Source: an uncultured Clostridia bacterium (GTDB lineage: Bacteria; Bacillota; Clostridia; Oscillospirales; CAG-272). Taken from it: DNA of 57,443 bases. Every line of letters begins with the position of its first letter. Position 1 is the first letter of the stretch. Below are positions 35,422 to 44,492 of this stretch, one piece after another. Both the position numbers and the translations under genes were made by a program. The notes beneath the pieces are model-generated. The model made no database searches, had not been told where the DNA came from, and was given only the letters and a program-made list of their open reading frames with translations. The DNA is taken from positions 1-57,443 of the forward strand of contig CAMYUQ010000003.1 of NCBI GenBank assembly GCA_947302045.1, read 5' to 3'.

Positions 35422-36828
35422 CTAAAAATTCAGATACTCAAACGGGCTGAAACTCGCGTCTGTCAGATACGCCGTACAGAGCAAAAGCGATAAGCCGCAG
35501 GAAAGCGGTTTTATCCACGAGGCGTTATTTCCCGATGCGGTCAGGCGTGTAAAAATCCGTTTTGGGAGCGGCGTTGCGCCGATACAGGCAAGGATCAGAA
35601 GCGGTAGGAGCATGCGGGTCTGATAGAGCGCGACGGAAGATGCAGATGGGCATCCGACCCCTGCCAGATATAGCGCCGTTTTCCCGATCACGCCGAGATC
35701 GGTTTCCGAGAAAATCAGAAAGCTGACGCAAACGATCCCCATGGTGTAAAAATGCCGTAGGAATCGCGGCGCGCGCGATAAATACCTGCCGTAAACGAAA
35801 TGTTCCAAAATCAGAAAGAACAAAAAATACGCTCCCCAGAGCAGAAAGTTCCAGCTTGCGCCGTGCCAGAGTCCGGTCAGAAGCCAAACGACCGCAAGAT
35901 TGCGAAGCTGTTTCAGTCTGCCCCTGCGGTTGCCTCCGAGCGGAATATAAACGTATTCCCGGAACCATGCGGAAAGCGTGATATGCCAGCGCCGCCAGAA
36001 CTCGGTGACACTACCGGCAAGATAAGGATAACGGAAATTTTCCGGAAACCGGAAGCCGAACATTCTGCCGAGTCCGATCGCCATATCCGAATAACCCGAA
36101 AAGTCAAAATAAAGATGCAGGGTGTAGCAGATGATACTCATCCATGCGGAAAGCGTGTCGGGCGCCGACGAAAGCAGATCCCGGTAATAAAGATGCGCCT
36201 GCGCCAAAGGATCTCCCAACAGAATTTTTTTAGAAAGTCCTGCGCAGAAGCGGCTCACCCCCACCGCAAAATCCGGAACGGTTACGGTTCGGTTCCGCAG
36301 TTCCGCGTCCACTTCCCGATACCGGACGATCGGTCCTGCGATCAGTTGCGGAAATAAGCTGACGTAAGTTCCGAATGCAATATAATTCCTTTGCAGATCT
36401 GCGTTGCCGCGATAGAGATCGATCGTGTAGGAAAGAATCTGAAACGTATAAAAGGAGATCCCGATCGGTAAGCGCAAAGCCGATAAAACAGGAACATTCC
36501 AAAACGGAAGAGCGGACAGCGCGCCCGCAACGAAGTTATAGTACTTGAAGAAAAACAGGAAAGAAAGGGTTGTACAGGAAGAAATGACCGTCCACATTTT
36601 GGCGCGGCGGGGGCGGAGACTCCGGTTTCGGGCAATCGGAAAGCCGAGAAGGTAGGCAAGGGTAAAGGAAAGGATCATCAGCAAAATCAAAACCGGCTCT
36701 CCCCAGCCGTAGAAGAGCAGACTGAAAAGAAGCAAAGCAGTATTTTGCAGGTGCTTGGGAAGGACAAACACGGCGATCAGAACCGCTGGCAGAAAAGCAT
36801 ACAGAAAAACCAGAGAAGAAAAAACCAC
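35422..36828 (-). CDS. MBOAT-family O-acyltransferase (AlgI/DltB-like)
   Basis: A 468-residue polytopic protein of the membrane-bound O-acyltransferase family. 'SVTEFWRRWHITLSAWFREY' with 'VYIPLGGNRRG' and 'LTGLWHGASWNFLLWG' (active-site His) are the family signatures, and it has roughly eleven hydrophobic segments. It would move acyl groups across the membrane to the DHHW protein encoded next. I choose the GTG at 36828, which gives the usual N terminus VVFSSLVFLYAFLP and has GGGAGGGG 5 bases upstream. A TTG at 36861 behind AGGAG is the alternative. Confidence 0.92.
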   Translation of the reverse strand: MVFSSLVFLYAFLPAVLIAVFVLPKHLQNTALLLFSLLFYGWGEPVLILLMILSFTLAYLLGFPIARNRSLRPRRAKMWTVISSCTTLSFLFFFKYYNFVAGALSALPFWNVPVLSALRLPIGISFYTFQILSYTIDLYRGNADLQRNYIAFGTYVSLFPQLIAGPIVRYREVDAELRNRTVTVPDFAVGVSRFCAGLSKKILLGDPLAQAHLYYRDLLSSAPDTLSAWMSIICYTLHLYFDFSGYSDMAIGLGRMFGFRFPENFRYPYLAGSVTEFWRRWHITLSAWFREYVYIPLGGNRRGRLKQLRNLAVVWLLTGLWHGASWNFLLWGAYFLFFLILEHFVYGRYLSRAPRFLRHFYTMGIVCVSFLIFSETDLGVIGKTALYLAGVGCPSASSVALYQTRMLLPLLILACIGATPLPKRIFTRLTASGNNASWIKPLSCGLSLLLCTAYLTDASFSPFEYLNF

Positions 36829-36990
36829 GCAAGCCCCTCCCATCTGCCTCAAATATTGCAAACGTCTCCTATTTCAGTATCTTCATTTTTCCCGCTTTCA
36901 TACCCTCCGATCCACCGCAAAACGGACGAAAAAAAGGGGTTCTACGCGCTCTTTTAACAGAATGTTCATATATATATCGGTGAAATCATG

Positions 36991-36996
36991 TATAAT
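36991..36996 (+). promoter_or_regulatory. Candidate -10 element for the plus-strand ABC operon
   Basis: A perfect TATAAT stands 47 bases before the first ABC gene. No convincing -35 was seen 16-18 bases upstream, where the sequence is an alternating AT run. The rest of the 36829-37042 gap shows no gene and no clear promoter for the MBOAT gene. Confidence 0.4.
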
Positions 36997-37042
36997 ATTA
37001 TCTTGTAGAAACGATCCGCGCAACGAACGACCGGGATCCGGG

Positions 37043-38782
37043 ATGGGAAATTCAATGAAAAAATTACTGCCTTACCTCAAATCCTATACCAAAGAAACCG
37101 TTCTGGCGCCTGCTTTCAAACTATTGGAAGCAGGTTTTGACCTGTCGGTTCCGATCGTTGTGCAAAAGATCATCGACGTGGGCATTGCCAACGGCGATAC
37201 CGGTTATATCCGGCGCATGATCCTGCTTTTGGCGGTGTTTGCCCTGACCGGTCTTGCCAGTGCGCTCACTGCGCAGTATTTTGCCGCTCGCGCCGCCACC
37301 GGCTTTGCCACGAATCTGCGCAGCGCGCTCTTTCGCAAAATTCAGGCGTTTTCCTATACCCAGACAGACCGTGTCGGGACGGCGACCCTTATCACCCGGA
37401 TGACGTCCGACGTCAATCAGGTGCAGTCGGGGATCAATTTGACCCTGCGCCTGCTTCTGCGCTCTCCGATCATCGTTCTGGGAGCGATGATCATGGCTTT
37501 CACCGTCGACGTGCGCGGAGCGTTGGTGTTTGTTGTCACCGTCCCGCTTCTTGCGGTCGCGGTATTCACCATTCTGCTGGTTTGCATTCCGCTTTACAGA
37601 CGGGTTCAAAGCGATATGGATCGCGTCACTTCTCTGACCCGCGAGAACTTGACAGGTGTTCGCGTCATTCGCGCTTTTCGCAAGGAACGCGAGGAGACGG
37701 TCCGCTTTGATAAAGCAAACCGCGAACATCGGAGATCACAGCTTCTGGTCGGTAAAATTTCGGCTCTGATGAATCCCCTGACCCTGATCCTGGTGGACGG
37801 CGGACTCATCGCCCTGCTGCTCTCGGGCGCCGTTCGGGTGGAGGCAGGAGGAATGACCACTGGCGCCGTCGTGGCGTTGACAAACTATATGGCGCAGATC
37901 CTTGTGGAACTTGTGAAATTAGCAAACACGGTTTTCTCGGTCAACAAAGCGCTTGCCTGCGCCGACCGTCTGGAAGAAGTTCTGGATTTGCCGACCGGTA
38001 TGCCGCAACACAGCGATGATACCGCTCCAGACTCCGGCTTTTCGATCGCTTTCCGTGGAGTCGGCTTCACTTACGCCGGCAACGCGGCGCCCTCGCTTTC
38101 GGATCTCGATTTTTCGGTGAGTCCCGGAGAGACGGTCGGAATTATCGGCTCGACCGGTTCCGGAAAGACCACTCTGATCAATCTGATTCCACGTTTTTAT
38201 GACGTTACGAGCGGACAGGTTTTAGTAAACGGAAAAGACGTCCGGGCATCTGATCCGGAAAAACTGCGGCAAAAAATCGCCGTCGTCCCGCAAAAAGCCG
38301 TCCTCTTCAAAGGAACGGTTCGTTCCAATCTGCTCTGGGGGAATGAAAACGCGACCGATGACGAGCTGTGGGATGCTCTCTCGATCGCACAGGCAAAAGA
38401 ATTCGTTGCGCAAAAAGACGGCGGTCTGGACGCTTTGGTAGAACAGAACGGACGGAATTTCTCGGGCGGTCAGCGTCAACGGCTCACCATAGCGCGCGCG
38501 CTGGTTCGCAAACCAGAAATCCTGATTCTGGACGACAGTGCCTCGGCTCTGGACTACGCGACCGAAGCAGAACTGCGCAACGCGATCCGTAAACTTCCCT
38601 ACCGTCCGACCGTTTTGATCGTATCTCAACGCACGGCGTCCATCCGGCACGCTGATCAGATTCTGGTATTGGAAGAAGGTCGGATCGTCGGGATCGGATC
38701 TCACGCGGAACTGCTGAAAACCTGTCCTGTTTACCGTGAAATATACACCTCTCAGTTTCGCAAAGGAGGTGACCCGGCATGA
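37043..38782 (+). CDS. ABC exporter half-transporter, degenerate-site partner
   Basis: A 579-residue exporter half: six membrane segments (about 20-300) and an ATPase domain. Walker A is 'GSTGSGKTTL' and the signature is normal (FSGGQRQR), but Walker B reads 'LILDDSASALD' with Asp for the catalytic Glu, and the switch is 'VSQRTASI' with Gln for His. It therefore supplies the non-hydrolysing site of a heterodimer with the next gene, as in BmrC/BmrD-type pairs. Two ATG codons (37043, 37055) are possible starts; neither has a strong ribosome site. The stop overlaps the partner by 4 bases. Confidence 0.9.
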   Translation: MGNSMKKLLPYLKSYTKETVLAPAFKLLEAGFDLSVPIVVQKIIDVGIANGDTGYIRRMILLLAVFALTGLASALTAQYFAARAATGFATNLRSALFRKIQAFSYTQTDRVGTATLITRMTSDVNQVQSGINLTLRLLLRSPIIVLGAMIMAFTVDVRGALVFVVTVPLLAVAVFTILLVCIPLYRRVQSDMDRVTSLTRENLTGVRVIRAFRKEREETVRFDKANREHRRSQLLVGKISALMNPLTLILVDGGLIALLLSGAVRVEAGGMTTGAVVALTNYMAQILVELVKLANTVFSVNKALACADRLEEVLDLPTGMPQHSDDTAPDSGFSIAFRGVGFTYAGNAAPSLSDLDFSVSPGETVGIIGSTGSGKTTLINLIPRFYDVTSGQVLVNGKDVRASDPEKLRQKIAVVPQKAVLFKGTVRSNLLWGNENATDDELWDALSIAQAKEFVAQKDGGLDALVEQNGRNFSGGQRQRLTIARALVRKPEILILDDSASALDYATEAELRNAIRKLPYRPTVLIVSQRTASIRHADQILVLEEGRIVGIGSHAELLKTCPVYREIYTSQFRKGGDPA

Positions 38783-40557
38783 AAAAGGCAAACAAGATCA
38801 GAACCGGAACGATCCGGCGGATCCTTACGCTGTTGCGCCCCGACTGGTTTTTACTGTTCCTCGCTCTGCTCCTCGGTGCCCTCAGCTCGCTCCTGCTGCT
38901 TCTGATCCCGCTCTTCACCGGAGATGCGATCGACGCCATTGTCGGAAAAGGAAACGTGGATTGGCAGGTCGTAAAACAAAACGCAATACGCATCGGAATC
39001 TGCGTTTTGGTAACGGCACTTTCGCAATGGGCAATGAACGCCCTGAACAACCGGTTGGTGTTCGGGATCGTCTACCGACTGCGTTTGCAGGCGTTTGAAA
39101 CTCTGCAATCTCTGCCCGTCTCCTACCACGACAGTCATGCGACCGGAGAGACCGTGAGCCGCATGATGACCGACGCGGATCAGTTTGGCGAAGGGCTTCT
39201 CATGGCGTTTCAACAGTTCTTTACCGGGATCATCACCATCATCGGCACACTGATCATTATGCTCACGATCCGCCCCTCGATCGCCGCCGTGGTGATTTTG
39301 ATGACGCCGCTCTCGCTCATTGCGGCGGCTCTGATCGCCTCCCGCACGTTTGCGCTTTTCAAACGGCAATCCGAAGTGCGGGCCGAGCAAACCGCCATGA
39401 TCGACGAATACGTCGGAAACCACAAAGTAGTCGTGGCGTTTGGGCAGGAAGAGGAAGCGCAAAAATCTTTTGACGAGATCAATACCCGGCTCGGAAAGTG
39501 CTCGCTTCGCGCCGTTTTCTTCTCCTCCACAACCAATCCAACCACCCGTTTTGTCAATAATCTGGTGTACGCGGGCGTTGCTCTGACGGGTGCGCTGCTT
39601 TGCATCCCGACCGGAGGAGTTGCGACCTTCACCGTCGGAAAATTGACGGCTTTCCTTTCATACGCCAATCAATATACAAAGCCGTTCAACGAAATATCCG
39701 GCGTTCTGGCGGAAATGCAGAACTCGCTCGCCTGCGCCTCCCGCGTTTTTGAACTGCTTGACGAAGCGCCTGTCTCGCCGGATCCTCCCGGCGCGAAATC
39801 GCCGGAACAGATCCGAGGGCAGATCACCTTTTCCGACGTATCTTTCTCCTATACGCCCGGGCAAAAGCTTATTGAGAACCTGAATTTGCAGGTGCTTCCA
39901 GGGCAAAAGATCGCGATCGTAGGGCCAACCGGTTGCGGGAAGACTACGCTGATCAATCTTCTGATGCGTTTTTATGACGTTAACGCAGGGTCGATCGCAC
40001 TGGACGGGACCGATATCCGGGATCTGAAGCGTTCCGGTCTGCGGGCAGGATTCGGAATGGTTTTGCAGGAAACCTGGCTCCGCCGCGCAACCGTGCGGGA
40101 GAATATCTGCATGGGCAAACCGGATGCGACCGAGGAAGAAGTCGTTGCCGCGGCAAAAGCCGTGCACGCCGATTCCTTCATCCGTCAGTTGCCGAACGGG
40201 TATGAAACGGTTCTCGGAGAGGACGGCGGTTCTCTTTCACTCGGGCAAAAGCAGCTGCTCTGCATTGCACGGGTCATGCTCGCTCCTCCGCCGATGCTGA
40301 TTCTCGATGAGGCAACTTCCTCCATTGACACGCGAATGGAACTCAAAATTCAAAGCGCCTTTGCAAAATTGATGGAGGGACGCACCTCTTTCGTGGTTGC
40401 GCACCGGCTCTCCACCATTGAATCGGCCGACGTGATCCTGGTTATGAAGGACGGAAACATCATTGAACAGGGCAACCACGAAACGCTCTTGCGTAGCGGA
40501 GGATTCTATACGCATCTCTATAACAGTCAGTTTGAAACCGCTCAGGCGGAAGTATGA
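38779..40557 (+). CDS. ABC exporter half-transporter, catalytic partner
   Basis: A 592-residue exporter half. Walker A is 'GPTGCGKTTL', Walker B 'LILDEATSSID' keeps the catalytic Glu and 'VAHRLSTI' the switch His. Its signature is LSLGQKQ instead of LSGGQ, which pairs with the degenerate Walker B of the upstream half to form the silent site. The start has AAAGGAGGTG 8 bases upstream in addition to the 4-base overlap, so this subunit is strongly translated. The substrate is unknown. Confidence 0.92.
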   Translation: MKKANKIRTGTIRRILTLLRPDWFLLFLALLLGALSSLLLLLIPLFTGDAIDAIVGKGNVDWQVVKQNAIRIGICVLVTALSQWAMNALNNRLVFGIVYRLRLQAFETLQSLPVSYHDSHATGETVSRMMTDADQFGEGLLMAFQQFFTGIITIIGTLIIMLTIRPSIAAVVILMTPLSLIAAALIASRTFALFKRQSEVRAEQTAMIDEYVGNHKVVVAFGQEEEAQKSFDEINTRLGKCSLRAVFFSSTTNPTTRFVNNLVYAGVALTGALLCIPTGGVATFTVGKLTAFLSYANQYTKPFNEISGVLAEMQNSLACASRVFELLDEAPVSPDPPGAKSPEQIRGQITFSDVSFSYTPGQKLIENLNLQVLPGQKIAIVGPTGCGKTTLINLLMRFYDVNAGSIALDGTDIRDLKRSGLRAGFGMVLQETWLRRATVRENICMGKPDATEEEVVAAAKAVHADSFIRQLPNGYETVLGEDGGSLSLGQKQLLCIARVMLAPPPMLILDEATSSIDTRMELKIQSAFAKLMEGRTSFVVAHRLSTIESADVILVMKDGNIIEQGNHETLLRSGGFYTHLYNSQFETAQAEV

Positions 40558-40634
40558 CGGAAACGCAAAAACGATTATTCATCCGGTTCCTCATCGGATC
40601 CGGTCAACAGGAGGTCACCATTGCTTTCTCTTAA
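40554..40634 (+). CDS. Possible 26-residue coupling ORF between ABC genes
   Basis: An ATG overlapping the exporter stop (ATGA) opens a 26-codon frame (MTETQKRLFIRFLIGSG...) that ends at TAA 40632-40634, 14 bases inside the next gene. It covers the ribosome binding site of the 980-residue ABC protein, so its translation could influence that start. Only a weak GGCGGA precedes it and no family is recognised; it may be chance. Confidence 0.2.
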   Translation: MTETQKRLFIRFLIGSGQQEVTIAFS

Positions 40635-43563
40635 AAATATCATCAAGGAGTATTCCGCCGGTAATAACACCGTGCGGGCGCTTGACGGCGTTTCGATCGA
40701 CTTTCGGGAACATGAATTCGTTTCCGTTCTCGGTCCTTCCGGCTGCGGAAAAACGACGCTGCTCAATATCATCGGCGGATTGGATCAATATACCAGCGGA
40801 GATTTGCAGATCAACGGTATATCCACCAAACAGTATAAGGAATCGGACTGGGACAACTACCGGAATCATTCGATTGGTTTTGTCTTTCAAAACTACAACC
40901 TGATCCCGCATCAGACCGTGCTTGCAAACGTTGAACTCGCGCTCACGCTCTCGGGCGTTTCCCGTGCGGAAAGGCGAAGCCGTGCGCTCGACGCTCTGCG
41001 GCAGGTCGGCCTGGAAGATCAGATCCACAAAAAGCCGAACCAGATGTCGGGCGGACAGATGCAGCGGGTCGCCATCGCGCGCGCTCTGGTCAACGACCCC
41101 GATATTCTTCTGGCAGACGAACCGACCGGCGCGCTGGATACCCAAACCAGCATTCAGATCATGGAGATCCTGCGCAGTATTTCCGAGAAAAAGCTGATCA
41201 TCATGGTCACCCACAATCCTGATCTGGCGCAGGAATATTCCACCCGGATCATTCGCCTGCTGGACGGCCGGGTCGTGGACGATTCGGCTCCGGCGCAGAT
41301 ATCCCGAAAAGAAGATCAAACCGTTCAGAAAAGGCGAAAAAAGAAATCTATGTCTTTCTGGACGGCGCTATCCCTCTCTTTGAACAATCTGCTGACCAAA
41401 AAAGGCAGGACGTTTATGACCTCCTTTGCAGGTTCGATCGGTATTATCGGAATCGCGTTGATCCTTTCGGTTTCTTCCGGCGTGAACAGCTATATCAACT
41501 CGGTCCAGCGCAACACGCTTTCAAGCTATCCCATCGAACTCAATGCCGAAAATGCGGATATTTCGGCACTTGTGACCGCTATTATGGGATCCGGCAAAGA
41601 GGAGGAAACGGCTGAACACGATCCGGACAAGGTTTACGAAAGTACCGTCGTCGTGGATTTGATGAATTCGATCAACAACGTTGCGGTAAACAAAAACGAT
41701 CTTGCCTCTTTCAAGCGTTATATGGAAACCAACCACGAGAAATTTGATCCCTACGTCAGCGCCGTTCAATACCGGTACGATTTCAACTGGCGGATCCTGA
41801 CCCCCGACACAAGCGGAAAAATCATCAAATCCGACATCACCGAACTGTTCAAACTGATCTACGGAAACGGGATGAGTCAGATGATGGGGCTCGGCAATAA
41901 CTCCGCGTTCACAAATTCCAGCTATAAAGTTTGGGAGGAGTTGCTGGAAGGAACGGACGGAGAGCTCATCCATCCGTTGCTCAAAGAGCAGTATGACCTT
42001 GTTTACGGAACCTGGCCGACAGAATACAACGAGGTCGTTTTGGTTGTGACAGAGAAAAACGAGGTCAGCGACCTTGCTCTTTATGCGCTCGGTTTGCGCA
42101 CCTACGATGAAATTCGCGCAACGCTTCTTGCCGCCGCGGCGGGAGATCAGATCGATACCTCCAACCTGCGCTCCTACACCTTTGAAGAAATGCTCGGAAT
42201 GCAGTTCAAGCTTCTCCTCGCTTCCGATTGTTACCAGATGACGGACGGCGTTTATGAGGACAGAAGCGAGGACGAGACAGGTCGAAAAATTCTTTATGCA
42301 TCCGATACCGGCATTCCGCTGAAAGTGGTCGGAATCATTCGTCCCAACCCGGACGCGACCGCTACCCTGCTGACCGGAACCGTCGCCTATACCGCTAAGC
42401 TCAGTCGCTACGCGCTCGAACAAACCGCTAAAAGCCCGTTGCTGACCGCTCAGCAAGCGGATCCCTCGACCGACGTGCTGACGGGACTTCCCTTCGTGAC
42501 CGCCTCCAATACGCCGACCGAGGCGGAAAAAATTGCCGACGCACAGGCATACGCCGCCGGGCTTTCGGACACCGAGCGTGCAGAGCTTTATCGAAATCTT
42601 CTCTCCATTCCAACGGAACAGGAAATAAACGCGACGCTGGAACAACTCTTGCAGCAGTTGCTCGATCCGGAAAAGCAGGATCAGATCATTGAGCAGTTAT
42701 CCCGTTACAGCAACGGACAATACCGCGCGTCGGATTTTCGTAAACTGCTGGATTCCGTGCAGGAAGGTGGAGAATTTTCCGAGACGATTCTCTCGATGCT
42801 TCGTGAACCGGTGATGGAAAACATCCGGCAAACCAAAAAAGGAGAGTTTGATCGCATTTCCGATGAACAGATTCTCGGCGGAACGGTGCCGACCGACGCG
42901 CAGTATCTTTTGATCTATGAAGAATTCATGCCTCCGAAATTCTCGGAAAGCACTTATGCGCAGAATCTGAGCGCGTTGGGCTACGTGAGCGAGGATTCTC
43001 CGCAATCCATCCGTCTGTTTGCCGCTTCCTTTGAAAACAAGGACGAAATTTCCAAGTTGATCAGTGCCTACAACAAATCGGTAGAGGAAGAAAAGCAAAT
43101 CTCCTACACCGATTACGTTGCCTTGCTGATGTCCTCGATCACCACGATCGTCAACGCCATTACCTACGTTCTGATCGCATTTGTTGCGATCTCTCTCGTG
43201 GTTTCCTCGATCATGATCGGCATCATCACCTATATTTCGGTTTTGGAACGCACCAAAGAGATCGGCATTCTGCGTTCGATCGGCGCCTCCCGCCGCGACG
43301 TCGGGCGTGTCTTCAATGCGGAGACGCTGATCGTCGGATTTATCGCCGGTGTGATCGGGATCGTTGTAACGCTGCTCCTCAATCAGATCATCAATCTGAT
43401 CCTCTACCACCTGACCGGGATCGCCAATTTGCGCGCGGTTTTGCCGCCGGTGGGCGCTATTGCACTGCTGCTGATCAGTATGTTCCTGACCTTCATTGCA
43501 GGGCTTTTTCCCTCCGGATTTGCCGCGCGGCGAAATCCGGTTGAAGCGTTGCGAACCGAATGA
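40621..43563 (+). CDS. MacB-like ABC protein: ATPase fused to FtsX-type permease with a large extracellular domain
   Basis: A 980-residue fusion. Residues 1-225 are an ABC ATPase of the MacB/LolD group (Walker A '[12 protein letters not shown]', signature '[15 protein letters not shown]', Walker B '[11 protein letters not shown]', His in 'MVTHNPD'). The first membrane helix follows at about 265-285 ('[20 protein letters not shown]'), then about 550 extracellular residues, then three helices of the FtsX type ('[18 protein letters not shown]'). The usual periplasmic domain of MacB is far shorter. Such proteins act as mechanotransmitters in peptide resistance or lipoprotein handling rather than channels. 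Translation begins with TTG at 40621 behind AGGAGG, 6 bases away. Confidence 0.9.
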   Translation: MLSLKNIIKEYSAGNNTVRALDGVSIDFREHEFVSVLGPSGCGKTTLLNIIGGLDQYTSGDLQINGISTKQYKESDWDNYRNHSIGFVFQNYNLIPHQTVLANVELALTLSGVSRAERRSRALDALRQVGLEDQIHKKPNQMSGGQMQRVAIARALVNDPDILLADEPTGALDTQTSIQIMEILRSISEKKLIIMVTHNPDLAQEYSTRIIRLLDGRVVDDSAPAQISRKEDQTVQKRRKKKSMSFWTALSLSLNNLLTKKGRTFMTSFAGSIGIIGIALILSVSSGVNSYINSVQRNTLSSYPIELNAENADISALVTAIMGSGKEEETAEHDPDKVYESTVVVDLMNSINNVAVNKNDLASFKRYMETNHEKFDPYVSAVQYRYDFNWRILTPDTSGKIIKSDITELFKLIYGNGMSQMMGLGNNSAFTNSSYKVWEELLEGTDGELIHPLLKEQYDLVYGTWPTEYNEVVLVVTEKNEVSDLALYALGLRTYDEIRATLLAAAAGDQIDTSNLRSYTFEEMLGMQFKLLLASDCYQMTDGVYEDRSEDETGRKILYASDTGIPLKVVGIIRPNPDATATLLTGTVAYTAKLSRYALEQTAKSPLLTAQQADPSTDVLTGLPFVTASNTPTEAEKIADAQAYAAGLSDTERAELYRNLLSIPTEQEINATLEQLLQQLLDPEKQDQIIEQLSRYSNGQYRASDFRKLLDSVQEGGEFSETILSMLREPVMENIRQTKKGEFDRISDEQILGGTVPTDAQYLLIYEEFMPPKFSESTYAQNLSALGYVSEDSPQSIRLFAASFENKDEISKLISAYNKSVEEEKQISYTDYVALLMSSITTIVNAITYVLIAFVAISLVVSSIMIGIITYISVLERTKEIGILRSIGASRRDVGRVFNAETLIVGFIAGVIGIVVTLLLNQIINLILYHLTGIANLRAVLPPVGAIALLLISMFLTFIAGLFPSGFAARRNPVEALRTE

Positions 43564-43577
43564 TCCAAAAGAAAAAA

Positions 43578-43613
43578 CGGGCGCATCTCCCTATCCGATG
43601 GGAAATGCGCCCG
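43578..43613. terminator. Bidirectional terminator
   Basis: The stem CGGGCGCAT / ATGCGCCCG (43578-43586 and 43605-43613) with an inner TCCC/GGGA helix and one mismatch is flanked by an A-run on the left and a T-run (CTTTTTTA) on the right. It separates the convergent MacB-like and Gx transporter genes. Confidence 0.88.
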
Positions 43614-43618
43614 CTTTT

Positions 43619-44113
43619 TTATTTGATCCAACCGATCCGGAGAACGCAAAACTGGGCGATCAGCCCCGTGAAAAGTCCGGTCAGCATTCCCGATACCAGA
43701 AGCACCGGAAGATAATACAGCAGTTGCGGCGTTTGCGTCAGAACAAGAGCGACCGAAATCTGACCGAGATTGTGTGCAACCGCTCCCAACACCCCCGCCA
43801 CCCAGATTTGCCTGCCTCCAAGTATCCGCCGAAGCAGAAGCATGATCAGATAGCAGAGCAACCCGCCTGCGAAGCTATATGCGACCGCCATCGGATTACC
43901 GCCGATCAGGCCGCCCAGCAGGATCCGCAGGATCAGGATCAAAAGCGTATCAACAGGACCTATGGCAAACATGGCAAAGAGCGTGACCAGATTGGCAAGC
44001 CCCAACTTGACGCCGGGGATCGGAATCGGCGACGGGATCTGCAACTCGATCCAGAACAGCGTGCAAGCCATAGCGGTCAAAACCGCGCAAAGAGTCAATC
44101 GTCTGATCTTCAT
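43619..44113 (-). CDS. Gx transporter family protein (Hpre_diP_synt_I domain)
   Basis: A 164-residue membrane protein with five hydrophobic segments. 'IPSPIPIPGVKLGLANLVTL', 'LRILLGGLIGGNPMA' and 'GAVAHNLGQISVALVL' match the family once named heptaprenyl diphosphate synthase component I, which resembles ECF substrate-binding subunits. The ATG at 44113 has GAGGTG 5 bases upstream. It sits directly after a NusG-II gene and apbE, a triad repeatedly found in Firmicutes near flavin-based electron transfer genes; transport of a quinone or flavin precursor is a guess. Confidence 0.88.
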   Translation of the reverse strand: MKIRRLTLCAVLTAMACTLFWIELQIPSPIPIPGVKLGLANLVTLFAMFAIGPVDTLLILILRILLGGLIGGNPMAVAYSFAGGLLCYLIMLLLRRILGGRQIWVAGVLGAVAHNLGQISVALVLTQTPQLLYYLPVLLVSGMLTGLFTGLIAQFCVLRIGWIK

Positions 44114-44117
44114 CCCG

Positions 44118-44492
44118 TCACCTCGCAACCGCGTCGACGTCGCCCACGACGTCCGATTCGATCCGGATCACCAGCCGGTGCGGCAGACAAACGATGGGGT
44201 TTGCGCGCTCTCCGATCCATCCGGTTCGGATGCAGGTTCCGTCCGCGCAATCGGCGGAAATCACCGCGATCCTGCCCTGCTCCACACGCACGGTATTGCT
44301 TCCGTGGTCGGTTTCAACCGTAAATTCGTAGGGTTCGGTCACGCTTGAAAGATCAATGGAACGGATGCAAACGCCGTCCACATACAGATTGGCGATTTTG
44401 TTTTCGGTCGGGCGAAAGAAAACGATCAAGGTACCGATCAACCCAAGCAAAAAAACGCCTGCCAGAATGATAATCCACGTTTTTGTCTTCAT
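44118..44492 (-). CDS. Membrane-anchored NusG domain II protein
   Basis: A 124-residue protein with an N-terminal membrane helix (6-27) and an extracytoplasmic NusG-II domain. The motif 'ADCADGTCIRTGWI' followed by 'NPIVCLPHRLVIRIES' contains three cysteines typical of the family. Its function is unknown; it accompanies ApbE and Gx transporters. The ATG overlaps the apbE stop by 4 bases. Confidence 0.88.
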   Translation of the reverse strand: MKTKTWIIILAGVFLLGLIGTLIVFFRPTENKIANLYVDGVCIRSIDLSSVTEPYEFTVETDHGSNTVRVEQGRIAVISADCADGTCIRTGWIGERANPIVCLPHRLVIRIESDVVGDVDAVAR

